Positions 12,970 through 25,976 are shown, counted from the stretch's first letter. The stretch: 64,000 bases of DNA from Biscogniauxia marginata (GCA_022695795.1 MU404058.1:851868-915867), one strand, 5' to 3'. Notes: a model not told the origin generated them from the letters alone. A program made the numbers and translations.

Positions 12970-13336
12970 TAATCGTGACGTGTGAAAGTTGCAATATGGC
13001 GGTACAAACATGAGCTGTGTTCTGAAGCTTACTAACGAATTGTCGTATAGAAGAGTGAATTAATACTTAGTAATCCCAAAAGACCGACTGTCATGATGAC
13101 TTCTAGTATACCCGTAAGTTCGGGCCGAACAATTACCTATGATGACCATTTGGGTAGAAGTTGACACAATATGTGGATTGTTATAGTCCAAGCCAGCATT
13201 CAGATGAATTGTCAAAGTGATGTAATATGTGTAGGTATTTTTTAGTAATACCATGGATTTAGTGATAGGAATAGAGAAGACACCAAGCCTAGATCGCTTT
13301 TCACAATATCAATATCCAGGATATATCAATTAACCA
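12970..13336. other. Convergent intergenic region
   Basis: 3' flanks of the small unknown gene and the GNAT gene. Nothing recognisable. Confidence 0.55.
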
Positions 13337-13951
13337 TCAGAGTTTCTTCGGCTGCCGGACCATGAATTTCTCCTCGTAGTTCCCGTCATCGAAAGTCATG
13401 GATTCTTTAGTCTCAAATCCGTGTTTCGTGTAAAGATCGGCTCCGGCTGGACTGGAATCAAGGAATGCTTCGACTTGAGCTTCATCAGCTCTCTCCAATC
13501 CCCATCGAAGCAGGAGACCGCCCAGCCCCTTTCTTTGGTGTTCCGTTCGAACACCAAACGACTCTAGATACCAATGAGGGCGGTCTCCCATGATCTCCTC
13601 GTGCTTCCTAGCCATAGCCCCGAAGAACTCGTCTGCGAAAGCCGTATTGACGTTCCCCGGCAAGGGAAGCTGTGACATCGAAGTCGGATAGGTTGTGGTG
13701 CACTGCTCAACCCATTTTGCGAATGCGATTACTCGTTTAGGAGGTGGTGAATCCGTATCAGTAATAAGGACAAAATGGGTATTTGGGTCCTGTAGGCTGT
13801 CATCTATAAACTTGGTCCAAAATTCTCGTGACTGCTTCGAGGAAGAACCAAACACTATGCGGTCAGCCGGGTGGTCGTGAAACGCGTCCAAGAAGGCGTC
13901 TAAGATGACTTCGGTATCTGATGTGGACGCTTTCTTGAGCTCTAGGGGCAT
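13337..13951 (-). CDS. GNAT-family N-acetyltransferase
   Basis: Uninterrupted 204 aa frame, ATG 13951 to TGA. The acetyl-CoA-binding motif A is present as LESFGVRTEHQRKGLGGLLL (Q/R-x-x-G-x-G/A core), following RPHWYLE. Motif B follows as PAGADLYTKHGFETKES, the usual 'Y-x-k-x-GF' ending. The N-terminal half matches the fungal small-molecule GNAT layout (DAFHDHPADRIVFG). It transfers acetyl from acetyl-CoA to an amine; the substrate cannot be read from sequence. Flanked on both sides by long gene-free DNA. Length and motifs are complete. Confidence 0.9.
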   Translation of the reverse strand: MPLELKKASTSDTEVILDAFLDAFHDHPADRIVFGSSSKQSREFWTKFIDDSLQDPNTHFVLITDTDSPPPKRVIAFAKWVEQCTTTYPTSMSQLPLPGNVNTAFADEFFGAMARKHEEIMGDRPHWYLESFGVRTEHQRKGLGGLLLRWGLERADEAQVEAFLDSSPAGADLYTKHGFETKESMTFDDGNYEEKFMVRQPKKL

Positions 13952-15527
13952 GTTGTTTTCTGACTCGACTCAACCGTGATAAATGCTAGTTAATTCCACG
14001 AGGGCAAGACACAAGAAGTCGAGAACATGCGAAGTTATACATGTAGTCACCGGATGACTTATACGCCATGTAGTGTGACGTTATAGAGAAGCCCCGTCGA
14101 CTACAACACACACCCGAATCATTTTAGCTTAGGCTAGCTTAAGTTAACTTCACTATTGCTTTAACACTATACATGCACGTGGTATGTTACTTCGAATAAA
14201 CTCTCTCTCGTCTTCCCTGAAGTCCGTGCTTACCACTTGGTATACCGTCTGTATATTATACGCCGTTAAAAACGTATTACTTGATAATATCGTCGTCGTT
14301 CGACTATTTAGACGCTCATGGCAACCCCAGTTTGCCGGATTGACAGCCTGTACCTAAAAGTGATTAGGTGTTTGCTATTATATCCACGCATTGTCGTATT
14401 TGTACTAATTTCGTAATGTATATTCAGAGTACTTCGTGGACCCTGGGGGAACATATGGAATGATTACTGGGTTAACAGGGAGAGGCCCATATCGAAGAAA
14501 AAGCACATAATATTGAAGGTATAGGTGTCTGAGTAAAAACAAGTAAAGGTTTGATCGTTGGGTGGATATCGAAACATCTGCCGAGTGCTATAGCACTGGC
14601 GATCGCAAATCCCTGCCAGAGCTACCCAGTAGTTACCATGTTGATTACGCACCTATTGAAGGTTGTTGTGATGACTATATACTTATCTATCTAGTTGGAC
14701 CGGAAACTAGGTTTGATAGAATGATGTTGGTCTAAAGATAATATGTGATGGCTTGAACCAATTTGCTTAGAGTTTACCGACTGCATAGGAACGATGCTTA
14801 CCTTACTACGTATACTTCTTTTGGCGCAGCAAGGTAATGATACGTCGAACTAGGTTTAGCAATTTCCCCTCAACGTCGTATACACGTATCCATTCGAAAA
14901 AGTCCTCAAGGATTACTACTGTCGTAGAGCTAAGCCATTGATTCAACCCTAGAAACCCCAGCCGGGTAATTTGTCAAGTTTGTCAACGTTGCAGCCGAAG
15001 CGACGTTGAACTAACATCCTGCCGGATTTACGAGAGCGGCGTCAGAATGAAAGACACCGAGTTTGTCATTAGCGAGCTGCGTTCTGACGTGACAACTTAT
15101 GTGTAAAACCTCCAAATATTAGGAATAGAAGGCAATCTTAGGGATGTGATATTCTGTGCTAAGTATGCCGAGTAAATACATCAATTACACGCCATGTGTG
15201 CCCGAAATTTCCGCCCCGTACGAATACATATTGGAGCGGAATACAGATAGTGGGAATTCGCTCGATTGGTAAGGAGGATCTGTTGGTTCGGCGGATCATT
15301 ATCCATATGGAATGCGTGCGGGACTGGGAAGATGTAACGCTTACGATCTTCCACCGTGATTGACCTTCACAGGCAATAGCCCCGGGCGAAGTGCTCAATG
15401 AATAGGTACGCAGCGAATGCCACCTTGGCATAGCGCAGCATTTAAAAGCAGGATGTAGCCTGGGATAAAAGAAATGGCAGATATAGTAGTTTACTTCATC
15501 CGTCAACTTCGCACCATCTCCTACGCG
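13952..15527. other. Divergent intergenic region
   Basis: Promoters of the GNAT gene (leftward) and the FAD oxidase gene (rightward). Moderately AT-rich. No RNA gene or coding exon found. Confidence 0.55.
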
Positions 15528-17568
15528 ATGGCGCGTCATTGGAGCTTTCTGTGCGTTGGAATTCTGCCGTTGCTCGCCGTGGCGGTAGCATCGCCGTCTG
15601 CTCCTGTGCCTCGAACCTGGAATGGCATAGCGTACGACTGCAAATGCTATATCGACGACGAGTGTTGGCCGAGAAATGACGCCTGGGTAGAGCTGAACTC
15701 AACCGTAGATGGAAATCTACTTGTGAATGTTCCCCTGGGGGCATCTTGTCATAATGTATGTTCTGTGGACTGGGATGTTCTTTTCCAAACTCGGAATGTA
15801 GATATGAGGACTGAATATGGAGTGTACTAGACGTTTGACGGCCCTATGGGTGAGATAACCACTTACGATGCTGCCGAGTGCGCGGATGTCACGACTTTAT
15901 TCAGTAGCGAGGCGTGGACGTGAGTTATGCCCATGCCTATGCCTGCTACTGCTTTACCTATGAGCGAGATGGTAACGTAACTTAGAGTCGATCAACCTGC
16001 AGCGGAGCTGTGGACATACTTCACAAACGATACCTGCCGGCCAACAGCTGACTCGACCGAGCCTTGTACTTTGGGCTACTACGGCATCTATGTCATCGTG
16101 GCCCAGTCGAGAGATCATGTGAAGGCAGGCATCGATTTCGCCAGGGAAAACAATTTGCGCTTGATCATACGCAATACCGGGCATGATTTCATTGGGCGTA
16201 GCACCGGATGGGGTGCACTGGTCATTAACACCCACAGCTTTCAAGATGTCGTCTTCTCTACGGAGTACGATGGCCCCGGCAACTATACCGGAGGCTCAGT
16301 TACCATCGGCGCCGGGGTACAAGGCCGTGCGTTGCTCACACAAGCCAACGCACAAGAACCACCGGTTTTGGTGTTGACCGGAGAATGTCCTGTGAGTTAC
16401 GCCAGATAGGATGAACAAGGACGAGCTGACAAGTTGGCAGACTGTTGGCATAGCTGGAGGACTCGTCCAGGGTGGCGGGCACGGTCCCTTGACACCACTG
16501 TACGGATTAGTAGCAGACAACGCACTCTCCTTCGATGTAATCACCGCGGATGGCGAATTCGTGACAGCCAATGCCGACGAGAACCCAGACTTGTTCTGGG
16601 CATTGAAGGGCGGAGGCCCCGGGGCGTTTGGTGTAGTCCTCTCGGTAACATTCAAGACGTTCTCAGAGCAGAAGGCCTCTGGTGTTATCCTGAATATCAA
16701 CTCAACTCTCACCAACGACACGGATGTATTCTGGGAGGGCGTCAAGTCGTTCCACAAATACGCAAACGACTTTGTAGATGCCGGGCTGTACGCATATTTC
16801 GAGCTGATGCTGCTTCGGCTACACATTGCGCCTTTCGTTGCCGTAGGCAAATCTGCCGCAGAACTGCATGCCATCCTCAAGCCGTTGTTCGATGAGCTCG
16901 ATGAGAAAAACATTCCGTACGATTCTTACGGCAAGGAATTTGATACGCTATATGACCTATATATTGATCTGTTCGAAGACGAGCCTGCGGGCGGCTCAGC
17001 GATCACGGGAGGATGGATGTTCAGCCACCAGGATGTCGAGGAGAACAATGACGAGATCATCGAAGCTTTCAAGACCGTGATTTCACCACGAGACGACCTC
17101 ATAGGCCAAGGCGGCCTTATTGGCCATCTCTGGGATGCCGGTCACAGCATGCCCATTTCGAATAGCGCGACCCACCCCAGGTTCAGACAGTCTACGGACT
17201 TTGCGATCGCCACGCTCGTGGTACCCATCGGCTCCACGTGGGAAGAAAAGGAGGACTACCAAGATGTACTCACGAACATCGCAGACGCTGCCATGAAGAA
17301 GGCCGGCCCGAATGGCTGTGCCTACGTGAATGAGGTAAGCTATGTTGTCGAGTAGGCCGAGCGTGACACGCTGACCTTTCTGCAGGGCGATCCTTACCAA
17401 CCGGACTGGCAAGACCATTTCTGGGGTTCTGAATACCCAGTTCTACTCGAAACTCGCAAGAAGTGGGATCCGAATGGGGTATTTTACACTGTAGCAACTC
17501 CAGGAACGGAGGATTGGGAGGTTATTGAATATGGCACGAGACTCTGCCACAGGTCTGAGAAGATATGA
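15528..17568 (+). CDS. Secreted FAD-linked oxidase, PCMH + BBE type
   Basis: Berberine-bridge-type oxidase, a class common in fungal secondary metabolism and sugar/aromatic oxidation. Five exons: 15528-15755, 15831-15919, 15986-16391, 16441-17334 and 17386-17568 (introns 49-75 bp), giving 599 aa, intact. ATG 15528 starts a clear signal peptide (MARHWSFLCVGILPLLAVAV), preferred over upstream in-frame codons. CKCYIDDECWP follows, typical of the secreted clade. The FAD domain has NTGHDFIGRS with the flavin-linking His172, and GECPTVGIAGG with Cys240, so bicovalent flavin attachment is expected. The BBE element lies in the last exon (WDPNGVFYT). No oxidase partner cluster is adjacent, so the substrate is unknown. 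Confidence 0.94.
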
Positions 17569-18435
17569 GCTGCTTGTCAGGGATCAAATCCCCAAATATA
17601 GAGCCACGGGGTCTACAGGCGTATGATAGGTAGTGATAAGCCAGCCGACAAGAGATATATACCTGCCTTCACATATACCATAGCGTGCCCTTGACCTGAA
17701 ATAAATCAGATCATTAGACATGTTACTTGTGAATTTGTACACAAAAATGAGCATACAAGACTCCGAAGATTTGTCAAGAGACTGATTAATATGGTATGTT
17801 TGGCTTGGGATTGACAAAACTTCTGCTTCCCTTATCGATTGAATATTTGATTTCCTTATACTACCAAGACTATTGTATTCACAACTGACTGAATACAATA
17901 CGGAACTGTCTCGCAGATCTTGTCAGGGGGCCATAATTTGCCGAATATATTCTATGCATATATCGAGTCGTGATAACTTTGTATATGAATTGGCTCTATA
18001 TATGCCTCTATCCGTTAGCATATCAATTTGCACCGAACCGTTATCAGCTGACGTCAGTATATTGCATTGTCGAAGTGCCTACCTAATCTTCAGCAGCACC
18101 TGGTTTTTTTCGTCAGAGCCTCATCGCGGAGCTGCGGCCAGCCCCGCCATTTCTTTATCACACCCCGCCGACAGCTGCATGATCTACGAACACCCTGCAA
18201 ATTCCCGAACAAGCCATCGCGTCGTGAGAACCAACCTCGAGAACGAACCCACGAGAATCGAGTCTGCCTAATCATTGGCTAAATGATCATGACCGAGCCA
18301 CGCTGAGCTTCTCCCATCGTCGTGTCGAGGACCCCCGCCGATTACACGTCCAGTAGGCCGAAGGATAGACACGGATCTATACCCTGGTGATCTTCTTCTC
18401 AGAGAAGCCCTGTGACTTCAGTGAAGAGGAGAAAG
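17569..18435. other. Intergenic region upstream of gtr1
   Basis: 3' flank of the FAD oxidase and promoter of the Rag GTPase gene. No coding or RNA feature recognised. Confidence 0.6.
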
Positions 18436-19652
18436 ATGGCGGATATGGAGGGGTCTACGAGCTTGGGCATGGCAGGCGAGGTTCGGAGCGAGGTCAAGAA
18501 GCCTAAGAAGAAGAAGGTCCTCCTCATGGGCAAGAGCGGTTCCGGCAAGTCGAGCATGCGGAGCATCATATTCAGCAACTACATCGCCAGAGATACCCGA
18601 CGGCTGTGAGTGGGCGATATGCTACATCCACGTGGAGTCCCTGCCACCGATCTCTTCAGTATGTGCTAATCAGTGTCGGGTGGTGCGGCTCAGAGGCGCG
18701 ACTATCGATATCGACCTTTCGCACGTCAAGTTCCTCGGGAATCTCACCCTCAACCTCTGGGACTGCGGTGGACAAGAGGCTTTTATGGAGAACTACCTGA
18801 CACAGCAGCGAGTTCACGTCTTCTCCAACGTCGGTGTTCTAATATACGTTTTCGATATCGAATCCCGCGACGTCGACCGCGACATGGCCACCTACGTCTC
18901 CATCATCTCGGCCCTGACGCAATTCTCGCCCACTGCCAACATATACGTGCTGATACACAAGATGGATTTGATAACCCTGCATGCGCGGGAGGCCGTCTTT
19001 GTAGATCGCGTGAGATTGGTGCGGCAGAAGACGGCCGAGTTCATCCAGGGCGCCGGATACACCGGAGAGCTGGATCTGATACCCTTTGCAACCTCCATAT
19101 GGGATCAATCTCTGTACAAAGCATGGGCGAGCATAATCCACGATCTCGTGCCGAATCTGTCCGTCATCGAATCCCAATTGGGATCCCTAGGAATATTGAT
19201 AGAGGCCGAAGAGCTGCTGTTGTTTGAACGGACGAGTTTCCTCGTTGTCTCGAGCTGGACGTCGGAGGAAGGACAGAGCAATCCCACCGGAGACCGACAA
19301 GAGCGAATTTCAAACATCCTCAAGCATTTCAAGCAAAGCATTAGCCGTTTCACTGGCACACCTCGAAATGCCGAGCAGTTCACTCTGATGGTAAGTATAG
19401 TTGCCGGTTTCTCGTCCGAGGTATCCAGAGTGCTGTTCGCTAACCCGACTGTTGTAGGAGCACAAGGCGGGTGCGAGATTTTCCATGTTCGCATGCAAGT
19501 TTACCACCAACACTTACCTCATGGTCATCCTCCCACCCGGAGAGGCTCGATTCAACTCGGCCAAATTGAACTGCCAAATAGCCCGGGAAAGTTTCAAGTT
19601 TCTGGATGGCCCTGCAACCGTGACAGGTCAAGGCCAAAACCTCCTTTCTTGA
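18436..19652 (+). CDS. gtr1: Rag-family GTPase Gtr1/RagA
   Basis: Nutrient-sensing small GTPase that acts with a Gtr2 partner on the vacuole to control TORC1. Exons 18436-18605, 18694-19390 and 19458-19652 (introns 88 and 67 bp, the first with a GCTAAT branch site) encode 353 aa. Residues 32-39 are the P-loop (GKSGSGKS). [15 protein letters not shown] spans switch [17 protein letters not shown] is the G3 block, and the G4 HKMD motif follows (VLIHKMDL). The C-terminal third is the roadblock-like dimerisation domain, ending [13 protein letters not shown]. The ATG chosen is the first in frame; the GTG codon 24 bases upstream is not a start. Intact and conserved. Confidence 0.96.
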
Positions 19653-21005
19653 AACGGGAAAACCCGACGTAAACATTTAATCAAATCTGGAATACCAACT
19701 GACACTGATATCCATCGAGTTGCAACTATAATAATTCTAATTTCAGAAGTCCCCTCATGCAAACCGCTGCGCCGTCCTATCCACGGGGGCGTTAGGCTTG
19801 ACCATGGATAGGCTAGCAGGCGAACAGGCACAAGAGAAGGTGCTCAGATAGACTACCAATGCTGTTTGAGATTTTTGGTCAAGATCAACTGTTGTCAAAT
19901 AACAGACATCTTGAAACCTTGAACTCACTCGACACGGCGCTTTTGGCGTCCTGGGACCCCGTAGACTTCACCAATAAGCCGTAATCATTCTGCCATACGT
20001 CCTCAATTTTCTAAAAGGGGAGGACTTATATCCACCGCATACCACTGATGGTGTATCGCAAGTAGACTATTGAGGACCGCCAAGATAGAAGGCCAAGACA
20101 ACGTTGACCAACTGGATGGCATGATTGGACCTTGACCAACCTAGGTGAGAACCGGTTTTCCGATATCGAGTCCGCGTTCCTGGCATATGATCGGCATAAT
20201 TCCTGAAATAGGAAGGTTGATGTTACGACCTACCGGCCAATAGCTAGCTTCTGTCCCATCGAGGACTTTGATGAAAGGGCCTTCCATCCCAACTGGATAA
20301 CACACCACCATATCTACCTGTTACAGACTCGATTTACCTGACAATACCTATGATTCATCTATTCTATCAGGCACAAGCCGAGCACATTATATCATACGGT
20401 ATTTGGGCTACCCACCTACGTATGATGGTGTTCTATGTCTAGCGAGAGATAGAAGCACGTGTTTCGCCTCGGCACCCATCAGCTGCAGATGATCGTCATC
20501 TGCTGAGATGTTAGCGTGTCTGTGAGTATCCATCACAACGACCATTTCAACATGGCAGGTCTAAAGCCCCTCGTCTTTCGTTGCTAAGTTGTAACTAGAT
20601 TGCGGAAATTTGACCAGCATGAGGGTTTATTCTGGAGTCGAATGCGACATCGTGGGGCTTGTCGCGTCTCGCATAGATAGCATAGATGAGGTGCATACAT
20701 ATGCCGGGACCCTATGGTCCTCTTGTGTCGTACGGTGACTGACTATTGGTCCGAATATCACCACCTTCTATCAGCGGGCTCGCCCTACTTGTAGATCATG
20801 TAGACGCCGGGGATGACTAGGAATTACCTGACAAAGCGGGAAGAGATCGACAGCTAGAAGATAGGAAAGAGATCCCAAGGGATAGAAGGTGGTCCCGGAA
20901 TACCTATATAACATTAACTACTTACCACCGGGCTCCCTAGGTATCGGCTAGGAAGCCTAGGCCTTCCGAACTACGTTACAGCCTGCGGCCTAGTATTCAT
21001 TCAAA
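19653..21005. other. Intergenic, no gene seen
   Basis: 1.35 kb with no frame above noise. The last 150 bases are the promoter of the secreted nuclease gene. Confidence 0.55.
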
Positions 21006-21876
21006 ATGAAGTTCTCTTACACAATCGGTAGTCTCGTCTCTGCGGGTGCTGTCCTCGCCGCACCTGCACCGTCTCCGGTTGCAGAGCCGATGCCCATGCC
21101 TACTCCTGTTCGTCAAATCTCGCCACCTCCCTTACATGAACTGGTGCCGCCTGGGTAGAATACGAAGACAGACTAACACTGCTTCCCGCCTAAGCCCGGC
21201 ATTCCCTCCGGGTCCGCGGCCCGAACCCAGCTCGAGGACCTTGCCGTCTCGACCAACGAGGATGACGGCAATTATGAACGTGATCTCTTCCCGACGTGGG
21301 ACACCATCGAGGGCACCTGCAACACGCGCGAGTACGTTTTGAGGCGTGACGGTACCGGCGTCGAAGTAGGCGATGACTGCTACCCGACCAGCGGAACCTG
21401 GACGAGCCCCTACGATGGTGGCGAGTGGTCAGCGCCGTCAGACGTCGACATAGATCACATGGTGCCACTGAAGAACGCCTGGATCGTACGTGTTCGCCCT
21501 CTCTACTCTTCCCGCCTGTTTCGTCGCCTGCCCTCTCGCGAATTGTATATGGGGGCTGTGAACCGCGAAATTAGGTATTCATCTAGCACCATGTTGCTAA
21601 CGTATATGTGCGTATCTCTAGTCTGGTGCGAATGCGTGGACGACGGACAAGCGGGAGCAGTTCGCCAACGATGTTGACAGGCCTCAGCTGTGGGCCGTTA
21701 CGGATAATGTTAACCAGGAGAAGAGCGACCAGAGCCCGGACGAGTGGAAACCGCCCCTGGAGAGCTTTTACTGCACGTACGCTTCGGCTTGGGTTGCGGT
21801 CAAGAGCCACTGGGAGCTATCGATCACGGAGGCGGAGAAATCCGCCTTGACCGAAATGCTAGACACCTGTCAGTAG
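21006..21876 (+). CDS. Secreted HNH-type nuclease (DUF1524-like)
   Basis: Three exons, 21006-21107, 21195-21485 and 21622-21876, all phase 0, encode 215 aa. Residues 1-18 form a signal peptide (MKFSYTIGSLVSAGAVLA). The core has the family's Cys-rich spacing (GTCNTREYVLRR, then GDDCYPTSGTW) and the DIDHMVPLKNAW active-site block with His122, followed by AWTTDKREQFANDVDRPQLW, which matches fungal and bacterial secreted HNH proteins. Likely an extracellular nuclease for nutrient recovery or competition. The first intron uses a GTTCGT donor and a GACTAAC branch. It could be called a hypothetical secreted protein, but the DHxVPL motif is specific. Confidence 0.88.
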
Positions 21877-22310
21877 ACGGGAAGCTTCTGTCACCTTCAG
21901 TGTAGATTTACCAGATAGTAGTTGTAGTCTAGATCGATGCGAAATAGTAAGGATAGATTCGTAGTAAATACAGCTTCTTCGGTCTGATTAATAATGAGGG
22001 TATATATATATACGCCTGCGAAGTTATTATGCTCGTAGCTACTATATGGACGGACACCCCAAGTCGGCCGAGACACTCAAACTATTACTCAGTGTAAAAT
22101 TCACAAAGATCATGCAAATGTTGCCCTATGTGTATTACGAGGGCATCATGTAGATCTCGTTTCCCAGTGAAATGCAATGCAGGGCTTTTAGTGTCTACGC
22201 GTACATCCGGTACCATAGCTAGCTACCTAACCTAGGCATATCATGCAAACCATATCCCCCTTGTCTAGTGAAACTCCAGCAGATCAAAGAACAGAGTCTC
22301 TCATACATGC
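21877..22310. other. Convergent intergenic region
   Basis: 3' flanks of the nuclease and shp1 genes, with a TATATATATATA run near 21999-22010. Nothing else seen. Confidence 0.6.
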
Positions 22311-23721
22311 TCAAGTACTTCTTTTGACTACGGCAGTGCCACCCTTCTTGAACTCGGCCATATCACCCAGGACCAACGACTTGTCGGTGTGATCTTTGTT
22401 AGGAAACGTGGTAGCCAAGACCCAGCCACCCGCGCTCAAGTCGGGCGAGGCTCGGGTAATGAAGTCATAGATGTCGCTGACCGTCTGGGTCAAGTTGAAC
22501 CGCGCAGGTAGCCTCGTGCCATCGGGCATCTGGATGCGGATCATGACGGTGGGCTGAGAGCTGTCTGCCGCGGCGTTCGGGGGGTCTGCTGCCGACGGCG
22601 CAGCTGCAGCGGTATTCGAAGTCGTGACGGTAGGCAGGGATACCGCGGCGGAATCTCCGGGAACGGGGCTGCCGAGGCGGCGACCCTCGCCGCCGAAGGG
22701 CTTGTAGACCTTGGGAAGAGGTCGGTAGTTCTCGTCGTGTTGCTGCAGCTTGACGTCGAGAGGCTCGTCGTATCGGACATTCATGAGGTGAACGGGGGCG
22801 CGGCCTTGCTGGATCATGCGCAGGGCGTCGGCGTTCTCCGGGTCGTTGAAACGTCGAAGTTCTCCGTCGTCGATGCTGAAACCGTCACGCCACAGATGCA
22901 AGGTGCGTTCCTGAACCTGTTCTGTCTGTGGTCGCGCACGGCTGGCGGACGTAGTGAGGGGGTCGGGGATGGTACGGCTCGGGGCACCTTCGCCTCCGAG
23001 GGTTTGGCCAGCGCCGCGGAAGGATGCGGCGCTCGAAGGACCGGCAGGCGACGACGACTCGGGTCGCTGAGAATTGCTGATGGAAGCGGATGTCAGCAAT
23101 ACTGGGCAACGTGCAGGGGAGCAAATAGCACTCACCTCTTTGCCTTGGCGAGGAGGTCGTTGATTATGCGCTTGGGATCAGCACGCTGGTTGGGATCTTG
23201 AACGGCAAGCCCGCTCTTCTCGCCGCCGGCGTAGGTATCTCGGTGCACGTCATCGTCATCGTCTTCGCTGTTGTCATCCTCTTGATCGTGGGCATGACCG
23301 CCGCTGCTGAGAGAGCTCAGGGTCGCAAGTCCCTTCTTCTTGGCAGGACGGCTAGACGAACTAGAAGTAGTAGGGATGGCCTGGGGCGCAGGCCGACCAT
23401 CGAGGGTCCGTGGACCAGTGTATTCGGGAGGGGCAACTTCAGAGCTCGAGGTCGCAGCTTGGCCAGCAGCCTCGTCCTCATCTACGTCGGAGAAAAAGGA
23501 CTGGACGGCGGGTTCGAGTTCCCAGTTGCTGGCGGAGAGGTATCGCGTTGCCTAGGATGGATGGATATCTGGTCAGTACATGTCGAGGGGGACACTACAC
23601 AAGTAGCATGGACAGAATATGGGGAGGAACAAAAGGAACAATGCTTTACCTGCTCTGGGTTGGCGCCAGTCATGGCCATGAACTCGCTGGTGCTCGAGTC
23701 GCGATCTAAGCTGCTGTCCAT
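22311..23721 (-). CDS. shp1: Cdc48/p97 cofactor Shp1/p47 (UBA-SEP-UBX)
   Basis: Adaptor that brings ubiquitinated substrates and protein phosphatase 1 to the AAA ATPase Cdc48; also involved in membrane fusion and autophagy. Exons 23721-23650, 23551-23136 and 23076-22311 encode 417 aa. The UBA-like N-terminus (FMAMTGANPEQ joined to ATRYLSASNWELEPAVQSFF) is split by the first intron. An acidic linker with an Asp run follows. The SEP domain begins TLHLWRDGFSIDDGELRRF and includes PVHLMNVRYDEPLDVKL. The C-terminal UBX domain has IRIQMPDGTRLPARFN and WVLATTFPNK. All three modules are in the family order and the frame is intact. Confidence 0.96.
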
Positions 23722-24771
23722 CGTGGCGGATCTCGTCTGACCAACAAACGGGCTTTGATTATCAGCAGATGGGTCGGGAGACAATCGGCGTGCTACGCAC
23801 GGGGAGGTGGATCTGTGAATGTAAGGCAGGTAAGTGACGAACGAGATGTTCAGAGCGAAAGGAAATTCAAAGGAGTCAAGATGCACAAGTTGTAGGGGAT
23901 TATAGAGACGTGGATGAATGTAGGAAGAAGCTTAGGCACCTTTCTGATTGTAGTAGTAGTAATGGTTGAATGCAAGCTTGTTAGTGTCTGTGGAATGCCT
24001 ACGTATGGTCGGTCGTATGTAGGTAATCAATCTGCGCTTTCAGGCAGCTCCAGCGACGACGTCAAAGCTCTCCACAGTGGCTGCGAGGGCAAAGAGGTGG
24101 GGTCCATATCACAGAACGATCTTAACCCTTAACCCCGCCAATTGATGCGCGGTAGGTACCTCTAAGCACGTACCTAGCGGATAATCTGAGCCCCCGTTAT
24201 CCGCCTGAATTTAGTAGGTACCTACCTAACCGAGGCGCACTCCCTGATAACCACTACCATGTAGGTAGGTACCTACCTACCTCATAGTAGCTTAGGTACC
24301 GGGTAGCTAGTAGGTACCTAGCACCAAGATGGTGGGCGCTGCTTATTAGTATGTATAGGGACCCCAAGTCGCTAGTTCAATAGAGGTACCTCTTACTAGC
24401 AGCTGCTAGTGGACCTTAAATTTGTACTACTGGTAGCCCGTCATCGCAGTGCTACGATTAGATTCTATACCAATTTGGAGCAGACTTCTGAACGACCTAC
24501 CTCGTGTGGTACGCAACAGCGTCTTCGAGACTAACAACGCCTCTACCTTATACAGACGACTTGGACCGACTCATTTCTTGAGTCCCGCTTCGCAGATATC
24601 GACCTCTTGCATAGCGATTGTAGGATTATCAATCATTCAAGTTGAACCAATTGCGTGGTTTACGTATTCCCGTCGCACACTCGCCATCAACCCACTACCG
24701 ATCCGACACATCCATCCCCCACTAGCTACCTGCTTCAACATCTCAGCCTAGAAAGTCGACCATCCCTGGCC
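23722..24771. promoter_or_regulatory. Divergent promoter region rich in GGTACC palindromes
   Basis: Between shp1 (leftward) and mim1 (rightward). From about 24150 to 24400 the sequence is packed with TAGGTACCTA-type palindromes, including GTAGGTAGGTACCTACCTAC near 24261-24281. The rest is probably 5' UTR of mim1. Role of the palindromes is unknown. Confidence 0.5.
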
Positions 24772-25244
24772 ATGGCTTCGGAAGAAACAAATCCCCTCGC
24801 GGAATCCGGCGTCACGATGCACTCGGATAGCGAGCAGTACTCGGCCGGAGAGGACATCTCGACCTCGCCCGGCTCGTCGTCATCCCCGCCCATCGTCCTT
24901 TACAAGCCCCCTACTGTGTGGTCCATGATCCGAGGTGCCACTATCAACCTTCTGCTGCCATTTATCAACGGCATGATGCTTGGATTTGGCGAGCTGTTTG
25001 CGCACGAAGCAGCTTTCAGGTTAGGATGGGGAGGCACAAGAGTAAGTATACCTGCACCTTATATGACAGGCCCCCGGGGGCGTCCCGAGCAGGCGATGAG
25101 TTGAGGGGAACTCAAGCGCTTACGTTGCCTTTGCAGGTGTTTCCTATCTCGAGACGAAGAGTGCATCCCATCGGCCCTGGAATTGAGATTCGCGACAGAC
25201 GGAAAACACGCCCCGACCTGCAAGACCTGACAAGCTTGGAGTGA
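24772..25244 (+). CDS. mim1: Mitochondrial outer-membrane import factor Mim1/TOM13
   Basis: Helps insert alpha-helical proteins such as Tom20 and Tom70 into the mitochondrial outer membrane and promotes TOM assembly. Exons 24772-25041 and 25137-25244 (95 bp intron, phase 0) encode 125 aa, near the family's small size. The first 45 residues are acidic and Ser-rich. The conserved core is PTVWSMIRGATINLLLPFIN then GMMLGFGELFAHEAAFRLGW, with the single membrane helix carrying the small-residue pattern. The basic C-terminus follows. The next gene is also a mitochondrial insertase (Oxa1). Intact. Confidence 0.92.
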
Positions 25245-25976
25245 TGAAGGCCCAGCTAGACAGCACTGTGTTGTACAATCAAGCAGAGGGCTAGATGATC
25301 TATACTCTAGCAAGGTATACGGGCAGATGTCTACTTTGCAAGAGCTAGACCATATTATACTCGAGTTATGCCAAGTCACAAGGACAGAAACAAAGCCGAA
25401 GTGGCCGATCGAGAAACTCTTACGAAGGGGGGTGTCGTAGCGTTTATGGCTACCAAAGGTGGATGCAGATTTTACATGATTGATTGTACATAATTGGTCA
25501 CCAAGCTCTTTGCTGGGAAGGAGAAGAAAAAAGAAAAGTTTCAACTAAGTACGGGTGGTTCAGATCATGTCTTGCATCATGCGTATCTATCACAGTGACA
25601 GATCTAGGTTAGCAGTGTTGCTATTCATATATACCTACCTAGGTATGTTCTTGTTCTTGTCCATGTCCATCCATATCAGTATCGCTTTTCTATTTGCTTA
25701 CCGAGAACGGACCATCGGGAAAGTCTACCAAGTACCTAGTACCTGCTAATATGTAGAGGCATGGGCTGTATACAGGTATACCTAGGTACCTGAGCTTTAT
25801 TGATTGGACCGTAGAATACCCGGTACAGGTCGGGGGCATCGAATCCTACAGTACCCACTAGGTAGGTACGCCGATAACCCCTCGATTGGTAAGTACCGGT
25901 ATAGTAGTACTATTGCTACTAGCAAGAAAAAAAATCTATATGTGCCTGGGCTCGACAACCGCATATTCGCAAAGCC
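25245..25976. other. Intergenic region, oxa1 promoter
   Basis: Contains more CCTAGGTACC-type palindromes (25620-25880). No gene recognised. Confidence 0.55.
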
